Origin: an uncultured Ruminococcus sp.
Lineage (GTDB): Bacteria > Bacillota > Clostridia > Oscillospirales > Ruminococcaceae
NCBI GenBank assembly: GCA_910577575.1
Contig: CAJTOG010000011.1
Location: forward strand, 1-37,006
Length of the DNA: 37,006 nt
Reading direction: 5' to 3'
Under the pieces are notes generated by a model. The model ran no database searches, was not told the origin of the DNA, and was given only the letters and a program-made list of their open reading frames with translations. Positions 1 to 7,970 of the stretch are shown here, one piece after another. Both the position numbers and the translations under genes were made by a program. The stretch's first letter is position 1. Each line of letters opens with the position of its first letter.

Positions 1-2076
1 GCTTGTCTGAAGCTGTGAATTACTGTTCTCCGACCACTGAATACCGCACCAGCGTTTCATTTCTTCGGGGTCATTGTGCTGTTTCGCTGCTTTATAGTTT
101 GTACATTTTGTTGTATGGACAGAAAGACCGAATCCCCTTGTGATAAACCCTACAATATCGTCTCCGGGAAGAGGATTGCAGCACTGTGCGAACTTTATGG
201 CAATATTGTTTATCTGGTCAAGAATAATATTGTTTGAATTGTCGGACTTTGGCTTTACAATGCGCATATCGTCAATTTCATTATTTTGTGTACCGTAAAG
301 CTTTTCATATTTATCTTTGAGTCTGGGAATAAGTTTGTCAAGCATTATGCCTTTGTAACCTATTGAAGCATAGAAATCGTCAATGGTTTCACAGTTATGA
401 TGGCGAAAATCGTCTTGAAGAAAGTCTGAAAGTTCATTTTCCGGAACGTTGATTTTATGGTGTCTGAATTGTTTTTCAAGTTCAGCTTTGCCTTCAATGA
501 TATTTTCTTCACGTTTTTCCTTTTTGAACCATGAACGTATTTTTGAACGGGCTTCATTGGTCTGTACAATGTTCAGCCATGCCCTGTTGGGACCTTTTTC
601 GGGGTCTTTGGTAGTGATAATATGGCAAATCTGACCGGTCTGTAATTTAAAATCAAGCGGGACAATTCTGCCGTCAACTTTTGCACCTGTAGTTTTATGC
701 CCGATTTCTGTATGAATACGATATGCGAAGTCAATTGCAGTTGCACCGTCCGGAAGAGTTACGGCCATTCCTTTCGGAGTCATAACAACAATATCGTCTC
801 CGCCTATGTCATTTTTGATAACACGTACAATTTCTTCAACATCGTCTGCTGATTGCTGTGTTTCGATAACCTGACGAACCCATGCAAGACGCTGTTCCAT
901 TTTGTCCTTTCCTCTGATGCCTTCTTTATATTTCCAGTGTGCAGCAATTCCGTATTCTGCAGTTTGGTGCATATCCCATGTACGAATTTGAACTTCAAAG
1001 GGAATACCTTCTTTACAAAGTACGGTAGTATGCAGCGACTGGTACATATTGTCCTTTGGATTTGCAATATAATCTTTGAATCTGTTGAGAAGAGGTTTGA
1101 ACATATCATGAATCAGACCAAATACACTATAGCATTCGTTCTGAGTTGAAACAATAATCCTTACGGCATATTTGTCATAGATTTCCTCAATATTTTTATG
1201 TTTTATAAAAACTTTCTTATATATGCTGTAAACACTCTTGACACGTCCTGATATAACAGGCGGTTCGATAAAATCTTCTTTGCTGAAACGTTCAGTAATA
1301 CGTTTCTTTATTGATTCAATAAAGGCTTCACGTTCCTGTTTGTTGTTTTCAAGAATGCTTTCAATTTCGGAATAAGCATATGGGTCAAGGTATCTGAAAG
1401 ACATATCTTCAAGTTCTTCCTTTATTGCACTCATGCCAAGGCGGTGAGCAATCGGGGCATATATGTTCATTGTTTCAAGTGCGGTTGCACGTTGTTTATC
1501 GTGTGGACGGTATTTCAGAGTTCTGATGTTATGCAGTCGGTCTGCGAGTTTTATAATCATTACCCGTATATCCTGAGACATTGCAAGGAGAATTTTTCTT
1601 ACATTTTCTGCCTGCATCTGCTCTTTTGAGTTTGTTGGAATCTTGCTCAGTTTTGTGACACCGTCAACCAGCATGGCAACATCCTGACCAAAACGTTTTT
1701 TCAAATCGTCAAGAGTAGAGGGAGTGTCTTCAACAACGTCGTGCAGGAGAGCGGCACATATAGTATCAGTATCCATGCCGAGTTCAAGAAGAATATAGGC
1801 AACGGCGAGGGGATGAATTATATAGGGCTGTCCGGATGAACGTTTTTGTCCTTCATGGGCTTTGGCAGCAAATTCATATGCGGAAATAATTTTGCTTAAA
1901 TCATACTGTTTATCATCTTTGAGAATTTTCTGAATAATCATCTCAATTTTAAAATTATCATCATAATCAGGAATAGATTTAAGATAAGCTTCATTAAGCT
2001 CGGTATCAGCAGTATCAGGAATGGGAACAGATTTATCCCTGTTCATACTTGCTGAAAAATTTCTTTCGTCATTCAT
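1..2076 (-). CDS. rel: Bifunctional (p)ppGpp synthetase/hydrolase Rel (3' end outside window)
   Basis: Makes and degrades the stringent-response alarmone (p)ppGpp. The frame is open for 692 codons from the ATG at 2076, which has the ribosome site AAAGGATG about 10 nt upstream, to the window edge. The N-terminal hydrolase domain has the HD motif HDVVED (residues 112-117) and the KRSSGQPYIIHP segment. The synthetase domain has RFKD (332-335), the RXKD form typical of bifunctional enzymes, and keeps the two acidic residues matching streptococcal Rel Asp264 and Glu323 (Asp301 in EIYDKYAVR, Glu361 in FEVQIRT). A TGS domain lies at about 425-485 and a Cys-Cys element (FAQCCNPLPGD) at about 628. Only the final ACT/RRM part is missing, through the window boundary. 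It lies 42 nt after recJ, so the two are probably co-transcribed. The apt gene often found between them is absent. Confidence 0.96.
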   Translation of the reverse strand, partial: MNDERNFSASMNRDKSVPIPDTADTELNEAYLKSIPDYDDNFKIEMIIQKILKDDKQYDLSKIISAYEFAAKAHEGQKRSSGQPYIIHPLAVAYILLELGMDTDTICAALLHDVVEDTPSTLDDLKKRFGQDVAMLVDGVTKLSKIPTNSKEQMQAENVRKILLAMSQDIRVMIIKLADRLHNIRTLKYRPHDKQRATALETMNIYAPIAHRLGMSAIKEELEDMSFRYLDPYAYSEIESILENNKQEREAFIESIKKRITERFSKEDFIEPPVISGRVKSVYSIYKKVFIKHKNIEEIYDKYAVRIIVSTQNECYSVFGLIHDMFKPLLNRFKDYIANPKDNMYQSLHTTVLCKEGIPFEVQIRTWDMHQTAEYGIAAHWKYKEGIRGKDKMEQRLAWVRQVIETQQSADDVEEIVRVIKNDIGGDDIVVMTPKGMAVTLPDGATAIDFAYRIHTEIGHKTTGAKVDGRIVPLDFKLQTGQICHIITTKDPEKGPNRAWLNIVQTNEARSKIRSWFKKEKREENIIEGKAELEKQFRHHKINVPENELSDFLQDDFRHHNCETIDDFYASIGYKGIMLDKLIPRLKDKYEKLYGTQNNEIDDMRIVKPKSDNSNNIILDQINNIAIKFAQCCNPLPGDDIVGFITRGFGLSVHTTKCTNYKAAKQHNDPEEMKRWCGIQWSENSNSQLQTS

Positions 2077-2118
2077 AATAATAATCATCCTTTCCCGAAG
2101 CCGTAAGAAATCAGCTTC

Positions 2119-4155
2119 TTATTTATCTATGCCTGCAATTTTTTCTCTTAATCCTGCGAGAATCGGTGCGGAATTAAGGTCGGTTTTGGTAGCATCTTTA
2201 ATTCTTCTGATTTCAGAATTTTCAGATGATATTTCAATAAGTCCGAGCTGTTTCATTGCTTCAACAGCAAGGCGGAAACGACAGTAATTTATTTCGGAAT
2301 CATTAAGCCTGAGATAAAGTGTATCAGAATTAATACCATTTTCAGGTATATTCTTATATATCTTGGCTGCTGAATCTCTCGACGGAAGCATAGATGCATA
2401 GTAATTATCGGGAAGTTTCTCACCACGCATAAAAGTTTCAAATGCATTTAGTGCGGCAAAATATTTGGTCTGCATAAATCCGTGTGGTCTTATATCATTG
2501 ATAAAAATACTGACTGATACCTTATCCATAAAGTGATTGACAGAAAGACTTACAACCATATCACATACATCTCCGTCTTTTACATTAAGCTCGTGAGGTG
2601 ATTTTCTGAACATTATAGCTTCAGTCCTAAGATAATCAATTTTAATCCTGAACTTTGAATGCATACCGTTTGAAATAGGAATGATATTTATGATATTTAC
2701 GTTTTCAAGAAGAAAAAGCGGTTTTTCATTTTCAGTTCCAAATGGTTCAAGCAAATCAAGTCCCTGAATATTTTCTACAGTAAGGTCGGATGCACATATA
2801 TGCATATCAGCCTTTATTTCAGCAATCGGCATAATTTTATGATTTTTCAGTGCATATTCATTGAGTAGTTTTCTGAAATTTTCAGTCATTCCATTTTTTA
2901 TAGTAAAACCTCCTGCGGCCGGATGACCACCGAATTTCACCAGTGTTTCAGAAGTATAAGTAAGTGCTTCGAATATGGAAAATTTACCGAAAGAGCGTGC
3001 AGAGCCTCTTATTTCTCCGTTTTCCTCTGATGCAATGAACACTGGTTTACAGAATTTATCCATAATTCTTGATGCGACAATTCCTATAACGCCGTGATGC
3101 CAGTTTTTTCCGCAAAGAAAAATGACACGTTCATTAATCAATGAGGGATTTTTGTCAATCATTTGGTATATTTCGGAAATAATATCATTTTCAGTATTCT
3201 TTCTCCTACTGTTAAGGGAATCAAGTTCTTGAGCAATAACAAGAGCCTTTTCGTAATCTTCACACAGAAAAAGTTCCATGGCAGTTTTAGGAGACCCGAA
3301 TCTTCCGGAGGCATTTATTCTTGGTGCAAGAGAAAATCCTATTGATTTGGAATCAACTTTTTTATCATTGAGTCCGGCAACTTCTTTGAGAGCAATAAGT
3401 GCGGGACGGTCGGTATTGTTTATAAGATTTAGACCATAAGCGGCAATAAATCTGTTTTCACTTGTAAGACTTACAATATCTGCTACAGTAGCAATTGTAG
3501 CGAGGTCTCCGAACTGTTCAAGGGCAGATGTATAATCTCCGCCGTTAAGTGCAGCAACAAGCTTGAGTGCAATAACAGCACCGCAGGCATATTTAAAAGG
3601 TGAAAGGCAGTCATGGCGGTGGGGGTCTACTATGGCTTCAGCTTTCGGAAGTTCTTCACCTTGCTGATGATGGTCGGTAACAATGAGTTTCATTCCGAGA
3701 GAATATATATATTCAGCTTCAGGAATTGCAGAAATGCCGTTGTCAACAGTGATAATCAGTTTTATGCCGTCGTCATATATCCGGTCTACTGCATTTTTAT
3801 TCAGTCCATATCCCTCTGAGCGTTCAGGAATATACCAGATAACATCTGCACCCGATTCAAATAAGTATGAATAAAGAATCGCAGTAGCCATAATTCCATC
3901 ACAGTCATAATCACCGTATATACAAATAGGTTCTCCGTTATCTATAGCATTATTGATTACATCAACCGCTGTCTGCATATCCTTGATAAGAAAAGGGTCT
4001 GAGAGTTGATTGGTGTTCAGACTTTTAATTACAGATTCGGGCGAAGAATATCCCTTTACTGCAAGAACAGAGGCAGTAAGGGATGTAATACCACAGCTCT
4101 GGGTGAGCTTTGATACAACTTTTTTATCAGGTGAACTGACGTTCCATATTTTCAT
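2119..4155 (-). CDS. recJ: Single-stranded-DNA-specific exonuclease RecJ
   Basis: 5'-3' exonuclease on single-stranded DNA, used in recombination and mismatch or base-excision repair. The product is 678 aa. The DHH phosphoesterase motifs occur in order: GDYDCDG (81-87), TVDNG (136-140), TDHH (160-163) and VDPHR (176-180). The DHHA1 half follows with WHHGVIGIVASR (352-363) and GGHPAAGG (409-416). An OB-fold-like C-terminal half binds DNA in this family. All metal-binding motifs look intact. The ATG at 4155 has TTAGGAGT upstream, and a good sigma-A promoter lies just before it. It is the first gene of a recJ-rel unit. Confidence 0.96.
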   Translation of the reverse strand: MKIWNVSSPDKKVVSKLTQSCGITSLTASVLAVKGYSSPESVIKSLNTNQLSDPFLIKDMQTAVDVINNAIDNGEPICIYGDYDCDGIMATAILYSYLFESGADVIWYIPERSEGYGLNKNAVDRIYDDGIKLIITVDNGISAIPEAEYIYSLGMKLIVTDHHQQGEELPKAEAIVDPHRHDCLSPFKYACGAVIALKLVAALNGGDYTSALEQFGDLATIATVADIVSLTSENRFIAAYGLNLINNTDRPALIALKEVAGLNDKKVDSKSIGFSLAPRINASGRFGSPKTAMELFLCEDYEKALVIAQELDSLNSRRKNTENDIISEIYQMIDKNPSLINERVIFLCGKNWHHGVIGIVASRIMDKFCKPVFIASEENGEIRGSARSFGKFSIFEALTYTSETLVKFGGHPAAGGFTIKNGMTENFRKLLNEYALKNHKIMPIAEIKADMHICASDLTVENIQGLDLLEPFGTENEKPLFLLENVNIINIIPISNGMHSKFRIKIDYLRTEAIMFRKSPHELNVKDGDVCDMVVSLSVNHFMDKVSVSIFINDIRPHGFMQTKYFAALNAFETFMRGEKLPDNYYASMLPSRDSAAKIYKNIPENGINSDTLYLRLNDSEINYCRFRLAVEAMKQLGLIEISSENSEIRRIKDATKTDLNSAPILAGLREKIAGIDK

Positions 4156-4186
4156 TTTTATACTCCTAACTAATTATATACATTAT

Positions 4187-4215
4187 ATTATATCACCTGT
4201 AAATCAAGATTTCAA
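4187..4215 (-). promoter_or_regulatory. Sigma-A promoter of recJ-rel
   Basis: Read on the minus strand: -35 TTGAAA (4215-4210), a 17-bp spacer and a perfect -10 TATAAT (4192-4187), about 32 nt before the recJ start codon. It lies just downstream of the sigE terminator, so recJ-rel is expected to be transcribed separately from the sporulation genes. Confidence 0.72.
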
Positions 4216-4280
4216 TAGACTTACGAAAAATCAGCAAAATACCCTAAATAGTTGAGAAATTTTTGTGTAAATATAAATTC

Positions 4281-4313
4281 TGTAAAAAACAAGAGACGCA
4301 TTTTCAGCGTCTC
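4281..4313 (-). terminator. Intrinsic terminator of spoIIGA-sigE
   Basis: A perfect 7-bp inverted repeat GAGACGC/GCGTCTC (4293-4299 with 4307-4313) has a 7-nt loop. On the minus strand it is followed by TTGTTTTTTACA. It starts 6 nt after the sigE stop codon. Confidence 0.85.
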
Positions 4314-4319
4314 ATTATT

Positions 4320-5018
4320 TCAGCATAAACTTTCAAGCTTGGTTTTCAGTTTCTTGATAATCTTTTTTTCCAGTCTTGATATATATGACTGTGAAATACC
4401 GACAAGTTCAGCGACTTCTTTCTGAGTTCTTTCCTTGCCGTCGATAAGACCGAATCTCATTTCCATTATTTCACGTTCACGGTCACAGAGTTCAGCAACT
4501 GCATTACGGAGAAGTTCACGTTCTGCCTCTGTTTCAATTCCTTTATTTACAACATCATCATCAGTTCCGAGAACATCAGACAGAAGCAGCTCATTTCCGT
4601 CGTAATCAATATTAAGCGGTTCATCGATGGAAATATCATTCCTGTATTGTGATGATTTCCGCAGAAACATAAGAATTTCATTTTCAATGCATCGTGAAGC
4701 ATATGTAGCAAGCTTGATGTTTTTGGTTGGGCGGAAAGTGTTGACCGCTTTTATAAGTCCGATAGTTCCGATTGAAACAAGGTCCTCAATGCCTATGCCT
4801 GTTGATTCAAACTTCTTGGCAATATATACAACAAGCCTGAGATTATGTACAATAAGCTTTTTTCTTGCCTCAGGGTCATTTGCAAGAAGTCCTGCAAATA
4901 CTTCTTCTTCCTCTTTATGAGATAATGGAGGTGGAAGCGTATCTGAACCATTGACATAAAAAACGTCGTTTCCGAAAAGATTTTTAAGTCTTGAGATAAT
5001 TTCCTGTAAAAGTTTCAT
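4320..5018 (-). CDS. sigE: Sporulation mother-cell sigma factor SigE precursor
   Basis: First mother-cell-specific sigma factor, made as inactive pro-sigma-E at the forespore septum. The product is 232 aa, against 239 in B. subtilis. An N-terminal pro-sequence is followed by VFYVNGSDTLPPPL, which matches the B. subtilis processing region. By that alignment cleavage would fall near Phe20/Tyr21. Region 2 contains NLRLVVYIAKKF and TIGLIKAVNTF, with ATYASRCIENEILMFLR. Region 4 carries the helix-turn-helix (TQKEVAELVGISQSYISRLE). The ATG follows AAGGAGTAGAATT. It is 49 nt downstream of spoIIGA, the gene for its processing protease. The sigG gene that often follows in Bacilli and Clostridia is not here; a terminator and recJ come next. 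Confidence 0.97.
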   Translation of the reverse strand: MKLLQEIISRLKNLFGNDVFYVNGSDTLPPPLSHKEEEEVFAGLLANDPEARKKLIVHNLRLVVYIAKKFESTGIGIEDLVSIGTIGLIKAVNTFRPTKNIKLATYASRCIENEILMFLRKSSQYRNDISIDEPLNIDYDGNELLLSDVLGTDDDVVNKGIETEAERELLRNAVAELCDREREIMEMRFGLIDGKERTQKEVAELVGISQSYISRLEKKIIKKLKTKLESLC

Positions 5019-5067
5019 AATTCTACTCCTTTTTGTCGCTCTGCTGATTTTACAGCAAGTATTTTGT

Positions 5068-5874
5068 TTAATTTTTTAATATTTTTGGATTAAAAATTGC
5101 CTTTCCATTATTTTCACTGAATCCTATAAGAACGTCAACAGCCTTTTTTTCTCCTGTGAAGTTATTTATAATCACAGTTTCGTCCGGACGGAAAACGGGT
5201 ATGACACTGCTTTCTGAAATTGTGGAATATGGAATAAGCCTGAATTTTATTCTGTCATAGTAATTATGTAAATCATTGAAGTCGCTTTTACCGCATATTA
5301 TGACAGGACAGCCAGAAAAATAATCTGTAAGTGCATTTCCTGTATCAGCAAGTCCATGTATTGTAAAAATTTTTTCTTTATATCTTACAGCAACTTCATA
5401 GCAGTCATTATTTTCAGGAGTTTTATTAATCAATCGCCTGAAAATACATACTACAAAGTAAAGTACAGCTGTTGAAACAACAAGCAGAATCAGAGAAAAA
5501 TCTATGTAGAAACAGGAGTTTGCAAAATGCATGAACTGTGGTTTTAGCCATGAATATACTGAATATACAGCACCAGCGAATATGAAGTTTGCAGAGAAAA
5601 AAGCAGTAATATTCTTAATTAAACGACTTTTCCCGTGAATGCCGAATGCCGAAGCCACTACAGTAACAGCAGCAGCAAATTTAATTAACAGATTTATAAT
5701 AAATGGCAGTTCAGGAACAAGAATAAGCAGAGAGAAAAGGCTTCCGTAGAATGATGCAAGAATACATCTCAGTGTATTCAGCGGAGAGCAGGTTATTTTT
5801 GCTGTTGTTTTCAGAAGAAAATAGTTTACATAGATATTAAGTATAATTAAAACGTCAATATAAATAGTCTGCAC
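5068..5874 (-). CDS. spoIIGA: Sigma-E processing peptidase SpoIIGA
   Basis: Membrane aspartic protease that removes the pro-sequence of SigE after a signal from the forespore protein SpoIIR. The product is 268 aa, shorter than the B. subtilis protein (about 309). The N-terminal half is strongly hydrophobic with about five membrane segments within residues 3-145. A soluble domain follows with the aspartyl-protease signature LADTGNALTD; Asp187 corresponds to the catalytic aspartate of the B. subtilis enzyme. The start is taken as GTG at 5874 because AAAGGGGGTG precedes it at normal spacing. An ATG two bases upstream is in another frame. It is the first gene of a spoIIGA-sigE operon with a promoter resembling spoIIG. 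Confidence 0.92.
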   Translation of the reverse strand: MQTIYIDVLIILNIYVNYFLLKTTAKITCSPLNTLRCILASFYGSLFSLLILVPELPFIINLLIKFAAAVTVVASAFGIHGKSRLIKNITAFFSANFIFAGAVYSVYSWLKPQFMHFANSCFYIDFSLILLVVSTAVLYFVVCIFRRLINKTPENNDCYEVAVRYKEKIFTIHGLADTGNALTDYFSGCPVIICGKSDFNDLHNYYDRIKFRLIPYSTISESSVIPVFRPDETVIINNFTGEKKAVDVLIGFSENNGKAIFNPKILKN

Positions 5875-5902
5875 ATTTCACCCCCTTTGTCCTGCTGATA
5901 AT

Positions 5903-5936
5903 ATTATAATGCAAAGCTTGTGCGATATATGTCGGA
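5903..5936 (-). promoter_or_regulatory. spoIIG-type promoter with Spo0A-box-like element
   Basis: On the minus strand the perfect -10 TATAAT (5908-5903) is preceded, after an unusually long 21-bp spacer, by the -35-like CCGACA (5935-5930). This overlaps TCCGACA (5936-5930), one mismatch from TTCGACA, the reverse of the Spo0A box TGTCGAA. B. subtilis spoIIG is known for a 22-bp spacer and Spo0A sites over its -35, so the layout fits direct Spo0A control. The match is by eye only. Confidence 0.5.
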
Positions 5937-5945
5937 TTTTGTGGT

Positions 5946-5982
5946 ATACAAAAAAATACGTCCCGAAAGAAACGGGACGTAT
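5946..5982 (-). terminator. Strong terminator after the helicase/microprotein pair
   Basis: A perfect 10-bp stem (ATACGTCCCG at 5956-5965 with CGGGACGTAT at 5973-5982) has a 7-nt loop and is followed on the minus strand by TTTTTTTGTA. The other side is also T-rich on the plus strand, so it could act in both directions, but only minus-strand genes approach it. It separates the helicase unit from the spoIIGA promoter. Confidence 0.88.
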
Positions 5983-5997
5983 AATTTTTATTTTTGA

Positions 5998-6099
5998 TTA
6001 ACGAAGAAATGGGAGTATAACAGCTCCGACAATCATGAGACCGGCAACAATAAGTACAGCCATTCTCATCCAGAGTTTTTTTTCAGGTTTATTGTTCAT
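5998..6099 (-). CDS. 33-residue single-pass membrane microprotein
   Basis: A small open frame of 33 codons with an ATG at 6099 and the strong ribosome site GGGGTGAT, which overlaps the stop region of the helicase gene. Only 6 nt separate the helicase TGA from this ATG, so translation is probably coupled. The product has a charged N-terminus (MNNKPEKKLW) and one hydrophobic helix (about residues 13-31), and ends PFLR. The frame stops 16 nt before the stem of the shared terminator. Size and layout recall short Firmicute membrane peptides such as Prli42 or DUF4044 proteins, but I cannot assign a family. The ribosome site, the coupling and the terminator are the support for it being a real gene; its function is unknown. 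Confidence 0.7.
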   Translation of the reverse strand: MNNKPEKKLWMRMAVLIVAGLMIVGAVILPFLR

Positions 6100-6105
6100 A
6101 TAATA

Positions 6106-7833
6106 TCACCCCTTATGATGCTTTTTGGTACGTTTTCTTCGGTCGGGAGTATAGTCGCTGAAAACATCGGATTTTTTTCGTCCGCCATAAGCAGATTTTC
6201 TTCGGTCGGGTCTGGAACTTTTTTCGTGTCTGCGTGGTTTGTCTTTCTGGGAAGTGCTTTTATAGAGCTTGACTTCAACCTTGTGGCCGTTTATTTTCAT
6301 GGGATTGGTATTGTCTATGATATAACCGTATTCTGATTCAGGAACTTCAACAGTTGTATGGCTGTCATAAATATCAATTTTACCGAAATCCTTTCCTGAC
6401 ATTCCGGTAGCGTCGACAAGTGCTCCGAGAATGAAATTGGGAGCTATTTTTCTGTTTCTTCCTATGTTTATATCAAGTCTGACAGTTTTTGCACCGCTTT
6501 TCCTGCCTTTTCTGATGGGTTTAGGCATATCAAATTCAGGAAGTCCTGCAATTTCCTTTTGCAGGCGTGCATTTATCAGGCGTGCGGCAGTTTCACGGTA
6601 ATCGGTTCCCTGAGCAGACAGCCTGTCCAGAATATCATATATATTTTCGGAAGCTGGGGGCATATCAATAATTTCATGTATTATGCCGTTCTTTTTCGCC
6701 TCAATGACATCAGCTTTATTGGGCAGGGAAAGTTCGGTTATTTCGGCTTTTGTATATTTTGCAATGTTTTTGAGTTCAAACTGTTGCCGGCGGTTTGTTA
6801 TGAGTGTATAGGCAGTGCCTTCACGTCCTGCACGGCCTGTTCTTCCGATTCTGTGAATATAATATTCATTATCCTGCGGAATATCATAATTGAAAACGGC
6901 ATCAATTCCGCTTACATCAATGCCACGTGCAGCAACATCAGTTGCAACAAGAACATCAGTATTTTTTGCCTTGAAACTATTCATAACCTGAGTACGTTGT
7001 GCCTGTTTCATGTCGCCATGCAGACCGGCTGCACGTATTCCGCTTTTTACAAGTTCTTCAGTAAGTTCATCGACCATTTTTTTCGTATTGCAGAAAACCA
7101 TAGCCGATTCAGGAGAATAAGCGGCAAGAAGCAGTTTTAAAGCATCAGTTTTTCTGCCCATGGCTACCATAAAATAAAATTGTTGGATTAATTCAACAGT
7201 TTTATGTGCAGATTTTATTTTAATCTGAACAGGTTCGTGCTGATATTTTTCGGTAATTGCAAGAATTTCGGGAGGCATGGTAGCGGAAAAAAGAACAGTC
7301 TGTCTTTCTTCCGGAATATCTGAAAGAATAGATTCAATATCCTCTCTGAAACCCATATTGAGCATTTCATCAGCTTCATCAAGAATAACGGTGCGGATGT
7401 TGTCAAGTTTAAGGGTACGTCTGCGGATATGGTCCATAACACGTCCCGGAGTACCGATAACAATATTTGCACCACGCTTCAGTTCCATAATCTGTTTTTC
7501 CATGCTTGCACCACCGTATACGGCAGAGGTTTTGACAATCCGCTTGTATTTTGCAAATTTTTTTATTTCTTCACAAGCCTGCATGGCAAGTTCACGGGTG
7601 GGACATAAAATCAGCACAGCAACGGATTTTTTGTCCGAATCCGTAATGCCTTCAACGGCAGGAATGCCGAAAGCGGCTGTTTTGCCCGTACCGGTGTTTG
7701 AACGTCCGATAACATCTTTTCCCTGTATGAGCAGGGGTATACTCTGTTGCTGGATTTCTGTCATTTCTGAGAAGCCAAGCTCCTCGACTGCCTCAAGTAT
7801 TTCCTGAGATAAATTCAATTCATTAAACTGCAT
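6106..7833 (-). CDS. DEAD-box RNA helicase with DbpA-type RNA-binding domain
   Basis: ATP-dependent RNA helicase expected to act in ribosome assembly or RNA turnover. The product is 575 aa. Motifs in order are a Q motif around FNELNLS (3-9), Walker A NTGTGKT (46-52), PTRELA, TPGR, DEAD (152-155), SAT (183-185), ATDVAARGID and HRIGRTGRAG (327-336). A DbpA/CsdA-type RNA-binding domain spans about 450-525. The last 45 residues are a basic Arg/Lys-rich tail. I chose the ATG at 7833, preceded by AGAAAGGATT. A TTG at 7869 extends the frame but lacks a ribosome site and lies at the predicted transcription start. B. subtilis has relatives in DeaD/YxiN and CshA; the DbpA-like domain favours the DeaD/YxiN group, so no symbol is given. 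It is coupled to the microprotein downstream. Confidence 0.93.
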   Translation of the reverse strand: MQFNELNLSQEILEAVEELGFSEMTEIQQQSIPLLIQGKDVIGRSNTGTGKTAAFGIPAVEGITDSDKKSVAVLILCPTRELAMQACEEIKKFAKYKRIVKTSAVYGGASMEKQIMELKRGANIVIGTPGRVMDHIRRRTLKLDNIRTVILDEADEMLNMGFREDIESILSDIPEERQTVLFSATMPPEILAITEKYQHEPVQIKIKSAHKTVELIQQFYFMVAMGRKTDALKLLLAAYSPESAMVFCNTKKMVDELTEELVKSGIRAAGLHGDMKQAQRTQVMNSFKAKNTDVLVATDVAARGIDVSGIDAVFNYDIPQDNEYYIHRIGRTGRAGREGTAYTLITNRRQQFELKNIAKYTKAEITELSLPNKADVIEAKKNGIIHEIIDMPPASENIYDILDRLSAQGTDYRETAARLINARLQKEIAGLPEFDMPKPIRKGRKSGAKTVRLDINIGRNRKIAPNFILGALVDATGMSGKDFGKIDIYDSHTTVEVPESEYGYIIDNTNPMKINGHKVEVKLYKSTSQKDKPRRHEKSSRPDRRKSAYGGRKKSDVFSDYTPDRRKRTKKHHKG

Positions 7834-7874
7834 TATTAATCCTTTCTTAACTAAAAACAAATTCTTCAATTAAT

Positions 7875-7903
7875 ATAATAACATAAATTTCCGGAAACGT
7901 CAA
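7875..7903 (-). promoter_or_regulatory. Sigma-A promoter of the DEAD-box helicase
   Basis: Minus strand: -35 TTGACG (7903-7898), a 17-bp spacer and -10 TATTAT (7880-7875) with an extended TGT before the -10. The predicted RNA start, near 7868, lies 35 nt upstream of the chosen ATG. Confidence 0.72.
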
Positions 7904-7910
7904 GGATTAC

Positions 7911-7939
7911 TTGCATTAAAACAAAATATATGTTATAAT
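7911..7939 (+). promoter_or_regulatory. Sigma-A promoter of tcdA
   Basis: -35 TTGCAT (7911-7916), 17-bp spacer and -10 TATAAT (7934-7939) with an extended TGT. It is back to back with the helicase promoter; the two -35 elements are separated by 7 bp. Confidence 0.75.
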
Positions 7940-7970
7940 TTTAGAAAGTAATAAGTTTTTGGAGGATAAA

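Noticed and set aside
7834..7869. Longer N-terminus of the DEAD-box helicase from TTG 7869
   Set aside because: There is no ribosome site, it coincides with the predicted RNA start, and the ribosome site of ATG 7833 lies inside it.
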